The notes under the pieces: generated by a model | Told to the model about the DNA's origin: nothing | The model's input: the letters and a program-made list of their open reading frames with translations, nothing else | The model's database searches: none | Program-made: the position numbers and the translations under genes | Source of the DNA: Streptomyces cinerochromogenes | GTDB taxonomy: Bacteria > Actinomycetota > Actinomycetes > Streptomycetales > Streptomycetaceae | NCBI RefSeq assembly: GCF_014648635.1 | Contig: NZ_BMRM01000009.1 | Span: forward strand, 248,001-312,000 | Direction of reading: 5' to 3' | DNA: 64,000 bases | Shown here: positions 33,065 through 41,485 of the stretch, in pieces | Numbering within the stretch: position 1 is the first letter of the stretch | How the letters are laid out: every line of letters begins with the position of its first letter

Positions 33065-33172
33065 GGCATTCCGGAGGGGACCGGCGTTCCGGAGGAGATC
33101 GCCGCTTCGGAGGGGAGCGGCGCTTCGGCAGAGGCAGGAACTCCGGAAGAGACAGGTACTCCGGGTGGACGC
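33065..33172. repeat. Six 18-base tandem units upstream of the DsbA-like gene
   Basis: Six units of exactly 18 bases lie side by side, of the type GGCATTCCGGAGGGGACC (33065), GGCGTTCCGGAGGAGATC (33083), and so on to 33155-33172. They share a TTCCGGAGG or CTCCGGAAG core. They lie in the 312-base gap between two divergent genes and do not belong to a supported protein. Confidence 0.85.
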
Positions 33173-33281
33173 GACCCGGAGAGCGACCCGGAGATGTCCC
33201 TGATGTCCGGCTGGAGCATGGCATCGCGGGGATCCGGCGGTGCACGATGGAAGCGACGAGACGACCTGCCAGGAGGACCGG

Positions 33282-33737
33282 ATGATCGCCGAGACAGTCT
33301 GCTCCGCCGTGTCCGCGGCGGGCCTGGGTATCGCGGTGGTCACGGCCTACCGCAAGCGTTTCCTGACGGCGGCCCGCCTCGCGGCCTACTCGCTGGTGCC
33401 GATCGGCCTGGTGATGACCGGAGTCGTCGGCTGGCTCGCCGACACCGCCCTCAGCCCCACCGCCTGGGCGGGATTCGGCGTGCTGGGCGCGGCCTGGCTG
33501 CTGTTCGCCGGTACGCGTGCCGTGGAGCGCCGGCGCGCAGGTGCCGGCGCCGACCGCAAGGCGGCCGGGAGGGCCGGGCGGGACGCGGTGGCGCCCACGG
33601 CCTCGGCGCCGTCCCTGGGCGGGACCGCCCGCGGTACCGCCCGCCCCGGGGCGCGCCCGTCCGCCACGCCCCGTGCCGCCGACTCCGCCGAGGACTTCAG
33701 CGACATCGAGGCGATCCTCAAGAAGCACGGCATATGA
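33282..33737 (+). CDS. Two-helix membrane protein with conserved acidic C-terminus
   Basis: This 151-residue protein has two or three membrane helices (CSAVSAAGLGIAVVTAY, AAYSLVPIGLVMTGVVGWLA, AGFGVLGAAWLLFAGT), then a basic, Ala/Gly-rich tail that ends in DFSDIEAILKKHGI. ATG 33282 follows AGGAGG (33271-33276) at ideal spacing. I recognise it only as a conserved Streptomyces membrane protein. The hydrophilic tail would face the cytoplasm. Confidence 0.82.
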   Translation: MIAETVCSAVSAAGLGIAVVTAYRKRFLTAARLAAYSLVPIGLVMTGVVGWLADTALSPTAWAGFGVLGAAWLLFAGTRAVERRRAGAGADRKAAGRAGRDAVAPTASAPSLGGTARGTARPGARPSATPRAADSAEDFSDIEAILKKHGI

Positions 33738-33869
33738 CAGTCACATGACTCGGTGAAACGACACACTGTGTCCCCGGCCGTCCGGAATCGTTCACCAGCC
33801 GAACGAGACCTCACGGTATTGGCGAACTCCCGCAAGATCCCTGTGCGCTGATCGCGAGCGGGGCGCCGC

Positions 33870-34043
33870 GTGCGTCATGATCTGCGCGAGATGCTGGACA
33901 CGACACAGAGCGAGGCCGCGCCGCCGAAGGACGAGCCGCGCGGGTGCCTCTTCGCCCTTTCCCAGCCACCGCTGATGATCTTCCTGGCGGTGATCGGGTG
34001 TCTGATCCTCATGGCTGCGCTGCACGATCTGCTGTTGCTGTGA
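33870..34043 (+). CDS. Small single-pass membrane protein near ssgB (57 aa)
   Basis: This short gene encodes a hydrophilic start (DTTQSEAAPPKDEPRG) followed by one helix (PPLMIFLAVIGCLILMAALH) and a Leu-rich end. The start is uncertain: GTG 33870 has GGGG at fair spacing and gives 57 aa, while ATG 33891 gives 50 aa with a poor site. Third positions are GC-rich and the frame is closed by TGA 34041-34043. It lies close to ssgB and the CGNR gene, both of which are reversed. Function unknown. Confidence 0.65.
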   Translation: MRHDLREMLDTTQSEAAPPKDEPRGCLFALSQPPLMIFLAVIGCLILMAALHDLLLL

Positions 34044-34131
34044 GCCGTACACGTCCGTCCCGGCGCCACCCGCCGGGACCGACGTCGCAGTGGCCGGGCG
34101 GGCGCCGTACGCGCCGTACGCGCCGCACGCC

Positions 34132-34692
34132 TCAGCCCGCCGCCTCCCTGCGCCGCGCCCGGTAGGCGGCGACATGCAGCCGGTTTCCGCAGGTGCGGCT
34201 GTCGCAGTAGCGGCGCGAGCGGTTGCGGGACAGGTCCACGAAGGCGCGCCGGCAGTCCGGTGCCTCACAGCGCCGCAGTCGTTCCCGTTCCCCGGCCACC
34301 ACGAAGAAGGCGAGCGCCATCCCGCAGTCGGCGGCGAGGTGATCGGCCACGGAGGCGCCGGGTGCGAAGTAGTGCACATGCCAGTCGTAGCCGTCGTGGT
34401 CCGTCAGCTGGGGCGTGGTGCCCGCCGCCGCGACCAGCTCGTTGATCATCATGGCGGCGGAGCGGGAGTCCGGCGCCGCGAAGATCGCCGCGAACCGCCC
34501 CCGGACCCTGCGTACGGCCGAGAGATCGAACTCCGACAGCACGCCGATGTCGCTCATCTTGTGGTTCCGCACGAAATCCGCGAGGGCCGGGACATCGGGC
34601 AGTCCGTCCGCCGCCGCGTCGTCCTCCGGCGCGGTGTTCACCAGATCCACCACGGTGTCGAGGGCGCACCGGGTGTCGTGGGTGATCAGCAC
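34132..34692 (-). CDS. CGNR zinc-finger (ABATE) protein
   Basis: This 186-residue protein has an N-terminal ABATE-type domain and a C-terminal CGNR zinc finger: CEAPDCRRAFVDLSRNRSRRYCD then SRTCGNR. Such proteins are predicted DNA-binding stress regulators and are numerous in Streptomyces. I chose GTG 34692, with AGGGAG about six bases upstream; the longer frame to 34767 has no support. The ligand and targets are unknown. It is transcribed in the same direction as ssgB, which lies 329 bases upstream. Confidence 0.9.
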   Translation of the reverse strand: MLITHDTRCALDTVVDLVNTAPEDDAAADGLPDVPALADFVRNHKMSDIGVLSEFDLSAVRRVRGRFAAIFAAPDSRSAAMMINELVAAAGTTPQLTDHDGYDWHVHYFAPGASVADHLAADCGMALAFFVVAGERERLRRCEAPDCRRAFVDLSRNRSRRYCDSRTCGNRLHVAAYRARRREAAG

Positions 34693-34902
34693 GTTTCGCT
34701 CCCTGGCCTGAGGGTCGGGCGCGGGCGCCCGCCGATGCTGGCCGATGGTAGCGACAACCGCGCCCACCGCACCCGCCCGTGACCGACCTGACTCCCCGGA
34801 ACCGGCTCACCGGGAGAACGCGACGGAACCTTCCGGGGTTCCAGCCCCCGGTCGGCACCGGCTGCTGTCGGCCGCACACGCTCGGCAGCGGCCGCACACG
34901 GC

Positions 34903-34942
34903 CCGACGCCGTCACCGCGAGTACTTACGGTGACGGCGTCGG
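34903..34942. terminator. Large hairpin after ssgB
   Basis: CCGACGCCGTCACCG (34903-34917) pairs perfectly with CGGTGACGGCGTCGG (34928-34942) around ten bases, with more pairing outside after a one-base bulge. It lies 79 bases after the ssgB stop on the minus strand and probably ends that transcript. Confidence 0.8.
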
Positions 34943-35020
34943 CCTGTGCCGTATGCGGTTGTCTTGGCCCGAGCCGTCTCCCCGAGTGGACGGCGCCGGG
35001 CTGCTTCGAAGGGCCGCGAC

Positions 35021-35434
35021 CTAGCTCTCCGCCAGGATGTGCGACAGTTCCTGATCCAGATCGAAGTGCCGGTGCTCCGTGCCGGGCGGCACGGCGGCGT
35101 CGGTTCGCTTCAGGAAGGACTCCAGAGCCCGCGCCGGGGCCTCAAGCAGCGCCTCCCCCTCCGGGGAGCTGAGGGCGATGCACACGACGCCCTGACCATG
35201 ACTGCGCGATGGCCAGACGCGGACGTCGCCGGTGCCGGTGGGCCGGTGAAGCCCCTCGGCGAGGAGGTCGCGGGCGAACACCCACTCGACGGTCTCCTCG
35301 GCTCCGGTGTGGAAGGTGGCGTGCACGGCGTAGGGGTCGGCCGTGTCGTACCGCAGGCCTGCGGGGACAGGCAGGGAGGACTCGCTCGACACAACGAGGC
35401 GCAGGTGCAGCTCGCAGCTGACCGTGGTGTTCAT
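35021..35434 (-). CDS. ssgB: Sporulation-specific cell division protein SsgB
   Basis: SsgB recruits FtsZ to the future septum sites during sporulation-specific division in aerial hyphae, together with SsgA. The 137-residue product begins VSCELHLRLVVSSESSLPVP and ends FDLDQELSHILAES, which I recognise as the nearly invariant Streptomyces SsgB. It is the ancestral SsgA-like protein and its presence marks a sporulating actinomycete. ATG 35434 has GAAAGG about 12 bases upstream. In S. coelicolor its transcription depends on the stress sigma factor SigH; I cannot place that promoter firmly here. Confidence 0.97.
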   Translation of the reverse strand: MNTTVSCELHLRLVVSSESSLPVPAGLRYDTADPYAVHATFHTGAEETVEWVFARDLLAEGLHRPTGTGDVRVWPSRSHGQGVVCIALSSPEGEALLEAPARALESFLKRTDAAVPPGTEHRHFDLDQELSHILAES

Positions 35435-35516
35435 AAGCGCCAGGGCCTTTCGCTCAGTGTGCGCTCGGGGATTCGCACGTCGGCGAAATCGACATGCCAC
35501 CTACGGTGCCGTTGTA

Positions 35517-35534
35517 AACCCCTCTGAGGGTTTT
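35517..35534. promoter_or_regulatory. Inverted repeat in the divergent ssgB promoter region
   Basis: AAACCCCTC (35517-35525), T, GAGGGTTTT (35526-35534) form a near-perfect inverted repeat about 83 bases upstream of ssgB and 92 before the divergent gene. A separate palindrome TTACGTAA lies near 35543. Both stand out by their A/T content in this GC-rich DNA. They may be operator sites for sporulation regulation. Confidence 0.45.
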
Positions 35535-35625
35535 GCGTGTCTTTACGTAACTCTTCCGGCCGAGAACTCGTACCAGTCCTGCCGCCATTCCGGTGACTGG
35601 ATTCACTCCGGTAGGGTTTGTCTGT

Positions 35626-36114
35626 ATGAATACGGGGAGTGACGAGCCGGGCGAGGTCGCCGTGGCAGCAGACAAGGCGGGAACGGGTCGGCCCGAGGCC
35701 GTGCGGGAGGCCGGACAGGAGGCCGGGCAGAACGCCGAGCGCGGGCTCGGCTCACGCGCGCCGGAATTCGTCAAGGCCCGCCGGCTCCTGCACCTGAGCT
35801 GGCAGGTCGGGGTCTTCGTGGTCGGCCTCGCGGTGGTCGGCGCGGGCATCGTCATGCTCCCGCTGCCCGGTCCCGGCTGGGTGGTGATCTTCGGCGGCAT
35901 GGCGATCTGGGCGACCGAGTTCGTCTGGGCCCAGCTGGTGCTCCGCTGGACCAAACGCAAGGTCACCGAGGCGGCCCAGCGGGCCCTCGACCCCAAGGTG
36001 CGCCGCCGCAACATCACCCTGACCGTGATCGGACTGGTGATCATCGCCGTGCTCGCCGGGGTCTACCTGTGGAAGTTCGGCCTCGTCATGCCATGGAAGA
36101 TCAAGGACCAGTGA
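35626..36114 (+). CDS. TIGR02611-type membrane protein (PGPGW domain)
   Basis: This 162-residue protein is a conserved actinobacterial membrane protein. It has two helices around the family motif LPLPGPGWVVIFGGMAIW, then a basic amphipathic segment (RWTKRKVTEAAQRALDPKVRRR), and a third helix (TLTVIGLVIIAVLAGVYL). The N-terminal 45 residues are charged and probably disordered. ATG 35626 has no Shine-Dalgarno site but TAGGGT (35612-35617) lies eight bases upstream, so the mRNA is probably leaderless. Function unknown. Confidence 0.88.
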   Translation: MNTGSDEPGEVAVAADKAGTGRPEAVREAGQEAGQNAERGLGSRAPEFVKARRLLHLSWQVGVFVVGLAVVGAGIVMLPLPGPGWVVIFGGMAIWATEFVWAQLVLRWTKRKVTEAAQRALDPKVRRRNITLTVIGLVIIAVLAGVYLWKFGLVMPWKIKDQ

Positions 36115-36199
36115 CGCGGCTTCGGGGGCTGGTGCCGTCCGCCGCCCGGCCCTTGGTCGGAAGCACCCCCTGACATGCGGTAATGTTCTTCCTGCGCCC

Positions 36200-36271
36200 G
36201 GGCGATTAGCTCAGTGGGAGAGCGCTTCGTTCACACCGAAGAGGTCACTGGTTCGAACCCAGTATCGCCCA
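36200..36271 (+). tRNA. tRNA-Val(CAC)
   Basis: Acceptor GGGCGAT/ATCGCCC, anticodon stem CTTCG/CGAAG with loop TTCACAC (anticodon CAC), T-arm GGTTCGAACCC, discriminator A. The same 72 bases recur at 45579-45650. Confidence 0.97.
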
Positions 36272-36277
36272 CCCGGA

Positions 36278-36314
36278 CCGACGGCCCACCTGCGACAAGC
36301 AGGTGGGCCGTCGG
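36278..36314 (+). terminator. Terminator of tRNA-Val(CAC)
   Basis: CCGACGGCCCACCTGC (36278-36293) pairs perfectly with GCAGGTGGGCCGTCGG (36299-36314) around GACAA, six bases after the tRNA. Confidence 0.9.
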
Positions 36315-36329
36315 CGTATCCACACCCCT

Positions 36330-36508
36330 GCGACAGCTCCGCGACGACCTCCGCCCCTGCGACAGCTCCGCAACGACCTCCGGTCCCTACGGCAGCTCCG
36401 CGATGACCTCCGGTCCCTACGGCAGCTCCGCGCGGCCCCTGTCCTCTGTGGCGGCTCCGCGACGACCTCCGTCCCTACGGCAGCTCTCCGAAGACCCCGC
36501 CCAGCTCT
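36330..36508. repeat. About six tandem units of 29-32 bases (first array)
   Basis: Units share GGCAGCTCCGCGACGACCTC with variations, starting near 36330, 36359, 36391, 36421, 36450 and 36479. They are imperfect and lie straight after the tRNA terminator. Confidence 0.75.
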
Positions 36509-36822
36509 GCGACGGTCTCACCCCCTTCGGCAGCCCTGCGCCGGTCGCCCCCGCGGCGGCTGCGCTGCGGTGCCGCCCCGCGGCAGCTCCACGGCGATCC
36601 CGCCCCCGCGGCCTCGCCCCTGCGACGGCGCCAGCGCAGTCCCGCCCCCGCGGCCTCGCCCCTGCGACGGCTCCACCGCAGTCCCGCCCCTGCGGCAGCT
36701 CGCTGCACCCCCCTGCGGCAGCTCCCTGCGCCCCCCTGCGGCGGCTCCACCGCAGGCTCCCTCTCGGCAGCTCCCCTGCGGCCCCGCCCGCACCTCCCAC
36801 AGCCCAGACGCGGCCCCGCCAC
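36509..36822. repeat. Low-complexity CCGCGGC/CAGCTCC repeat DNA
   Basis: This stretch continues the repeat locus with a near-42-base unit present twice (CCCGCCCCCGCGGCCTCGCC, about 36600-36690) and several CGGCAGCTCC words. Four or more frames are open, which reflects composition and not coding. I see no supported gene. Confidence 0.55.
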
Positions 36823-36965
36823 AGCTCACGCACGCAGACAAGCCCCACCGGAGCTCACGCACCCAGACAAGCCCCACCGCAGCTCACGCACCCAGACAAG
36901 CCCCCGGATCTCACGCACCCAGGCAAGCCCCGCCGCAGCTCACGCACCCAGACAAGCCCCACGCC
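36823..36965. repeat. Five tandem 29-base units (second array)
   Basis: Units begin at 36823, 36852, 36881 (27 bases), 36908 and 36937 and read AGCTCACGCACCCAGACAAG followed by CCCCACCGC. They differ by zero to four bases. There are no spacers, so this is a minisatellite and not a CRISPR array. It ends about 140 bases before the hydrolase gene. Confidence 0.9.
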
Positions 36966-37106
36966 CTTTTTGCCGAACCGGCAACAACCCTCGTGCCCGC
37001 CCGCCCGCTCACCGGATCATCGTCCTGCGGAGCCTGCCCAGCCCAGCCCTCTCCCCGCGACCACCCGGCAGCCCCCGCGCCATGCCCCACCACCCCAGGA
37101 GGCCCC

Positions 37107-38114
37107 ATGTCGCCCACCACCCCGGACCGTACGCCCGCCCCCGCGCACCTCCTCGTCCCCAGCCCCGCGGGCCGTACCCACCTCGTCCAGCAGGGCCCCG
37201 ACGACGGCCCCCTGGTGCTGCTCCTGCACGGCTTCCCGGAGTCCTGGTACGCCTGGCGGCACCAGTTGCCGGTGCTCGCGGCCGCCGGTTACCGGGCGGT
37301 GGCGATCGACGTCAGGGGCTACGGCCGCTCGTCGAAACCGGAGCCCGTGGACGCGTACCGGATGCTCGACCTGGTCGCGGACAACGTCGCCGTGGTGCGG
37401 GCGCTGGGCGAGCGCCCGGCGGTGGTCGTCGGGCACGACTGGGGCGCGACGATCGCCGCCGTATCCGCCCTGACCAGGCCGGACGTGTTCCGCGCGGTGG
37501 GGTTGCTGGGCGTGCCGTACACCCCGCCCGGGGGCCCGCGGCCCAGCGACGTCTTCGCGGGGATGACCGGGGAGGGGACCGGTGAGGAGTTCTACGTCTC
37601 GTACTTCCAGCGGCCGGGCCGCGCGGAGGCCGAGGTGGAGCCCGATGTGCGCGGCTGGCTCGCCGGTTTCTACGCCGCCCTGTCCGCCGACACCATGCCC
37701 GCGCCGGGCGCCCCGGACCCGCACTTCGTCGGCGCCGGCGGCACCCTGCGCGAACGTTTCCCCGCCGGTGTGCTGCCGTCCTGGCTGGGGGAGCGGGACC
37801 TCGACGTCCTCGCCGGGGAGTTCGAGCGGACCGGGCTGACCGGGGCCCTGAACCGGTACCGGAACATGGACCGGGACTGGGCGGATCTGGCCGGCTTCGC
37901 GGGCGCGGCGATCGAGCAGCCGTCGCTGTTCATCGGGGGTGCGCGGGACGCCTCCCTCGCCTGGCTGGCCGACGCCGTCGCGGCGTACCCGCGGACCCTG
38001 CCCGGACTCCGGGGCTCGCACATCCTGGACGGATGCGGGCACTTCGTCCAGCAGGAACGCCCGGACGACACGAACCGGCTCCTGCTCGACTGGCTGGCGT
38101 CCCTTCCTCTCTGA
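37107..38114 (+). CDS. Epoxide hydrolase-like alpha/beta hydrolase
   Basis: This 335-residue protein is an alpha/beta hydrolase of the soluble epoxide hydrolase branch. The oxyanion motif is LLLHGFPESWYAWRHQLP, the nucleophile elbow is VVGHDWGATIA (Asp nucleophile, not Ser), and the catalytic His is in GCGHFVQQERPDD. RGYGRSSKPEPVDAY is typical of the same group. A cap domain lies between the elbow and the acid. ATG 37107 follows AGGAGG (37097-37102). The reading frame stays open 804 bases further upstream, but that part is tandem-repeat DNA and probably not coding. Confidence 0.9.
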   Translation: MSPTTPDRTPAPAHLLVPSPAGRTHLVQQGPDDGPLVLLLHGFPESWYAWRHQLPVLAAAGYRAVAIDVRGYGRSSKPEPVDAYRMLDLVADNVAVVRALGERPAVVVGHDWGATIAAVSALTRPDVFRAVGLLGVPYTPPGGPRPSDVFAGMTGEGTGEEFYVSYFQRPGRAEAEVEPDVRGWLAGFYAALSADTMPAPGAPDPHFVGAGGTLRERFPAGVLPSWLGERDLDVLAGEFERTGLTGALNRYRNMDRDWADLAGFAGAAIEQPSLFIGGARDASLAWLADAVAAYPRTLPGLRGSHILDGCGHFVQQERPDDTNRLLLDWLASLPL

Positions 38115-38263
38115 GCCGGCCTCTCTGAGCCGGCCCGCCCGCGTGTTCGGCCCGCCGGTCGCGCCCCCTCTCACCAGGGCGGACGACCGACGGGCCGCGC
38201 CTGCCCGCCCGCACCGCCGGCAAGGCTCCCGCGCGCGGCCGGGAGAAAATCCTGTGCGAATCA

Positions 38264-38323
38264 TTGACGCACCACGGACCCCTCCGTACCTTGTGCCAGC
38301 AAGCGCTTACTTGAAACGATTCA
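38264..38323 (+). promoter_or_regulatory. Promoter and LacI-type operators of the sugar/lyase operon
   Basis: TTGACG (38264-38269), a 17-base spacer and TACCTT (38287-38292) form a good promoter. Just after it lie two CG-centred palindromic motifs, AAGCGCTT (38301-38308) and TGAAACGATTCA (38312-38323), typical of LacI/GalR-family operators. A repressor bound there would block elongation. No lacI-type gene lies in the window. Confidence 0.65.
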
Positions 38324-38360
38324 TGCGCGCGGCGACGATGCCGCGGGGAGGGGCCCGACT

Positions 38361-39644
38361 GTGGGAACCAGGAATCTTGACAGGCGTACGATCCTGAAGG
38401 CGGCCGGGGCCTCGGCGGCCGCGTTCGGGCTCGCGGCGACGGCCGGCTGCGGGGGTGAAAGCGGTTCCGGGAACGGGACGGTGACGATCCGTTACTCCTG
38501 GTGGGGTGCCGAGGAGCGGGCCAAGAAGATCAACCGGTCCATTGCCCTCTTCGAGGAGAAGCACCCCAGGATCAAGGTCAAAACGGACTTCCAGACGTAC
38601 CAATCGTTCTGGGAGAAGTTCCAGACCCAGGCGGCCGGCGGAAATCCCCCGGACGTTTTTCAAAACGCCGTCACTTTCCTGCGGAAGTACGACAAGCGAG
38701 GAATTCTCCTCGATCTGAAGTCCCAGGTGCAGGCCGGGAATCTGAGCCTGGATCACTTCCGTGAGGGCGTCACGAAGGTCGGCGAGGTCGACGGCAAGCA
38801 GCTCGGCATTCCCGTCGGCTCCAACACCATGTCACTCGTCGTCGACAAGAAGCTCTTCCGGAAGGCGGGCGTCGAGCCGCGACCGGGCTGGACCTGGGAC
38901 GAGTACTTCAAGGCCCTGAAGACCATCCACGACAGGACGAAGGTCCCCGGGGACACCGGTTACTTCACCATCATGTACCTGTACGACCTCTACCTCCGGC
39001 AGAACGGCAAGGCGTTCTTCACCGACGACGGGCTCGGCTTCGACCAGGCCGATCTGACGGAGTGGTGGGCCGACGGCCTGGGCCGCGTCAAGGCCGGCCA
39101 CGTCACCGACCCGAAGGTCGTCTCCCAGGACCAGCCCAAGTCCTCCCTCTCCGCGGGCCACGGCGCATCCGAGTTCACCTGGGACAACTTCACCGTCCGC
39201 TACTCCGCCGAAGGCGACAGCGAGTACGGCCTCGCGCCGATCCCCACCACGGACGGCAAGCACACCGGTCAGTACCTCGCCTCCCTGATGCTCAGCGCCT
39301 CCGCCCGCACCTCGCACCCCAAGGAAGTCGCGCAGTTCATCGACTTCATGGTCCACGACCCCCGCGTCGGCAAGATCATGGGCTACGACCGGGGCATCCT
39401 CGCGAGCACCGAGCAGTACGAGGCCTACAAGCCGGCCGACCCGACCGACAAGGAGATCGCGCAGTACGAGGAGGACACCGCCAAGTCCAAGGTCCTCGGC
39501 ACGATCACCCCGCACCCCTCCGGTGCCGACACCATCGAGGCCGCCTTCCTGCGCATCGGCGGCGACCTCGGACAGGGCAAGGCGAAGGTCGCGGACGCGG
39601 TGAAGCAGTTCTTCACCGAGGCCGAGGCCGCCTTCCAGGCCTGA
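38361..39644 (+). CDS. Sugar ABC transporter substrate-binding lipoprotein
   Basis: This 427-residue protein is a family 1 extracellular sugar-binding protein. The signal carries a twin-arginine motif (LDRRTILKAAG) and a lipobox-like ATAGC, so it is probably a Tat-exported lipoprotein. The mature part begins IRYSWWGAEERAKKINRSIA, followed by FQTYQSFWEKFQTQAAGGNPPDVF, typical of oligosaccharide binders. GTG 38361 has GGAGGGG upstream. It heads a five-gene unit with two permeases, a YesL-like protein and an exo-lyase-like protein; by context it binds an oligosaccharide from pectin or a similar polymer. Confidence 0.9.
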   Translation: MGTRNLDRRTILKAAGASAAAFGLAATAGCGGESGSGNGTVTIRYSWWGAEERAKKINRSIALFEEKHPRIKVKTDFQTYQSFWEKFQTQAAGGNPPDVFQNAVTFLRKYDKRGILLDLKSQVQAGNLSLDHFREGVTKVGEVDGKQLGIPVGSNTMSLVVDKKLFRKAGVEPRPGWTWDEYFKALKTIHDRTKVPGDTGYFTIMYLYDLYLRQNGKAFFTDDGLGFDQADLTEWWADGLGRVKAGHVTDPKVVSQDQPKSSLSAGHGASEFTWDNFTVRYSAEGDSEYGLAPIPTTDGKHTGQYLASLMLSASARTSHPKEVAQFIDFMVHDPRVGKIMGYDRGILASTEQYEAYKPADPTDKEIAQYEEDTAKSKVLGTITPHPSGADTIEAAFLRIGGDLGQGKAKVADAVKQFFTEAEAAFQA

Positions 39645-40615
39645 TGGGAACAGCCGTGACGCTCGTCAAGGACTCCGTGCCCACGACCCGCGCGGCACGC
39701 TCGGCCGCCACCGCGAGGACGGGGCGCCCGGGCCGGCGGCGGGAGAACCTCGCCGGCTACCTCTTCATGTCCCCGTGGATCGCCGGCTTCCTGCTGCTGA
39801 CCGCGGGCCCGATGGTCGCCTCGCTGTACTTCGCGTTCACCGACTACAACCTCTTCAACACCCCCAGGTGGATCGGGTTCGACAACTTCACCAGGATGTT
39901 CGACGACCCGCGCTGGCAGAAGTCGGTGGAGGTGACGGCCAAGTACGTCGTCATCGGGACCCCGCTGAAGCTGTTGCTCGCCCTGGGTGTCGCCCTGCTC
40001 CTCGCACAGAGCCGCCGCGGCCAGGCCTTCTACCGGGCCGCGTTCTACGCCCCCTCGCTCATCGGCGCGAGCGTCTCGGTCGGCTTCGTGTGGCGGTCGC
40101 TGTTCTCCGACGACGCCGTCGTGGACCGTGCGCAGAGCTTCCTCGGCTTCCACGTCGGCGGCTGGGTCGGCAACGCCGACTGGGTGCTGTACTGCCTGGT
40201 CGCACTGACCGTCTGGCAGTTCGGCGCACCGATGGTCATCTTCCTGGCGGGGCTCAAGCAGGTGCCGAGGGAACTGTACGAGGCGGCCGAGATGGACGGC
40301 GCCGGCCCCTTCCGAAGGTTCTGGAACATCACCCTGCCGATGATCTCCCCCGTGCTGTTCTTCAACGTCCTGCTGGAGACCATCCACTCCTTCCAGATCT
40401 TCGGCTCGGCCTACGTCGTCTCCAACACCTCCTGCGGACCGGCCGACGCCACGCTCGTCTACACCTGCTACCTCTACCAGCAGGGCTTCAAGAACTCCCA
40501 GATGGGATTCGCCTCCGCCATGGCCTGGATGCTGCTGCTCGCCGTGGCCCTGGTGACGGCCGCCCTCTTCTGGTCCCAGAAGAAGTGGGTGCACTACGAG
40601 GAGGGCGCCCGATGA
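39644..40615 (+). CDS. Sugar ABC transporter permease, MalF type
   Basis: This 323-residue permease has six helices and the coupling loop EAAEMDGAGPFRRFWNITLPMISP. ATG 39644 overlaps the stop of the binding protein (TGATG). A shorter start at GTG 39656 is in frame. It pairs with the next gene to form the membrane channel. There is no ATPase gene in the operon; in Streptomyces a shared ATPase (MsiK) serves many such importers, which fits. Confidence 0.92.
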   Translation: MGTAVTLVKDSVPTTRAARSAATARTGRPGRRRENLAGYLFMSPWIAGFLLLTAGPMVASLYFAFTDYNLFNTPRWIGFDNFTRMFDDPRWQKSVEVTAKYVVIGTPLKLLLALGVALLLAQSRRGQAFYRAAFYAPSLIGASVSVGFVWRSLFSDDAVVDRAQSFLGFHVGGWVGNADWVLYCLVALTVWQFGAPMVIFLAGLKQVPRELYEAAEMDGAGPFRRFWNITLPMISPVLFFNVLLETIHSFQIFGSAYVVSNTSCGPADATLVYTCYLYQQGFKNSQMGFASAMAWMLLLAVALVTAALFWSQKKWVHYEEGAR

Positions 40616-41481
40616 GTTCCACGAGTTCCCTCGCCGGCGCCGGCCGCAAGCGCACCGGCTCCCTCGCCTGGCACCTCGGCGCCCTGCTGATCCTGGCCGT
40701 CATCCTCTACCCGGTCGTCTGGGTCATCGGCGCCTCCTTCAAACCGAGCAAGGACATCGTCAACAGCCTCACGCTGTTCCCGTCCCACCCGATCCTGTCC
40801 AACTTCAAGGGCCTCGCCGACGGCATGGCGGACATCAGCATCTGGACGTTCTTCCAGAACTCCCTCGTCTACGCGGTCGGCGCGGTCGTCGGCGTCCTGG
40901 TCTCCTGCTCGCTCACCGCCTACGCCTTCGCGCGCATCCGGTTCGCCGGGCGCAACCTGCTGTTCTCCCTCATGATCGGCACGCTCCTGCTGCCGTACCA
41001 CGTGCTGCTGATCCCGCAGTACGTGATGTTCCAGAAGCTGGAGCTGGTCAACACCTACGTCCCGCTGCTGATCGGCAAGTACCTCGCCACCGAGGCCTTC
41101 TTCGTCTTCCTCATGGTGCAGTTCATGCGGAACCTGCCCCGGGAACTGGACGAGGCCGCCCGCCTCGACGGCTGCGGACACCTGCGGATCTACTGGTCGA
41201 TCGTGCTGCCGCTGTGCCGGCCCGCCCTCATCACCAGCGCCATCTTCACCTTCATCAACGCCTGGAACGACTTCATGGGCCCGCTGATCTACCTGAACGA
41301 GCCCGGCAAGTACACCGTCTCGCTGGGCCTGATGATGTTCCGCGACTCCGACGGCGTGGCCGCGAACTACGGCGGCATGATCGCGATGTCGCTCGTCGCG
41401 CTGCTGCCCGTGCTGCTGTTCTTCCTCGCCTTCCAGCGCTACCTCATCGACGGCATGGCGACCTCCGGACTGAAGGGCTGA
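40612..41481 (+). CDS. Sugar ABC transporter permease, MalG type
   Basis: This 289-residue permease has six helices and the coupling loop DEAARLDGCGHLRIYWSIVLPL. The end FLAFQRYLIDGMATSGLKG is typical of MalG-type proteins. ATG 40612 overlaps the stop of the first permease. The YesL-like gene follows five bases later. Confidence 0.93.
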   Translation: MSSTSSLAGAGRKRTGSLAWHLGALLILAVILYPVVWVIGASFKPSKDIVNSLTLFPSHPILSNFKGLADGMADISIWTFFQNSLVYAVGAVVGVLVSCSLTAYAFARIRFAGRNLLFSLMIGTLLLPYHVLLIPQYVMFQKLELVNTYVPLLIGKYLATEAFFVFLMVQFMRNLPRELDEAARLDGCGHLRIYWSIVLPLCRPALITSAIFTFINAWNDFMGPLIYLNEPGKYTVSLGLMMFRDSDGVAANYGGMIAMSLVALLPVLLFFLAFQRYLIDGMATSGLKG

Positions 41482-41485
41482 AGCC

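Noticed and set aside
36200..36271. Phage or ICE attachment site at tRNA-Val
   Set aside because: No integrase, no repeated tRNA 3' end nearby with mobile genes; the second tRNA copy is a complete gene with its own promoter and terminator.
36823..36965. CRISPR array
   Set aside because: The 29-base units are directly adjacent with no spacers, and no cas gene is in the window.
36303..37106. N-terminal extension of the epoxide hydrolase (268 codons)
   Set aside because: Composed of tandem repeats, several frames are open, and ATG 37107 has an ideal AGGAGG site.
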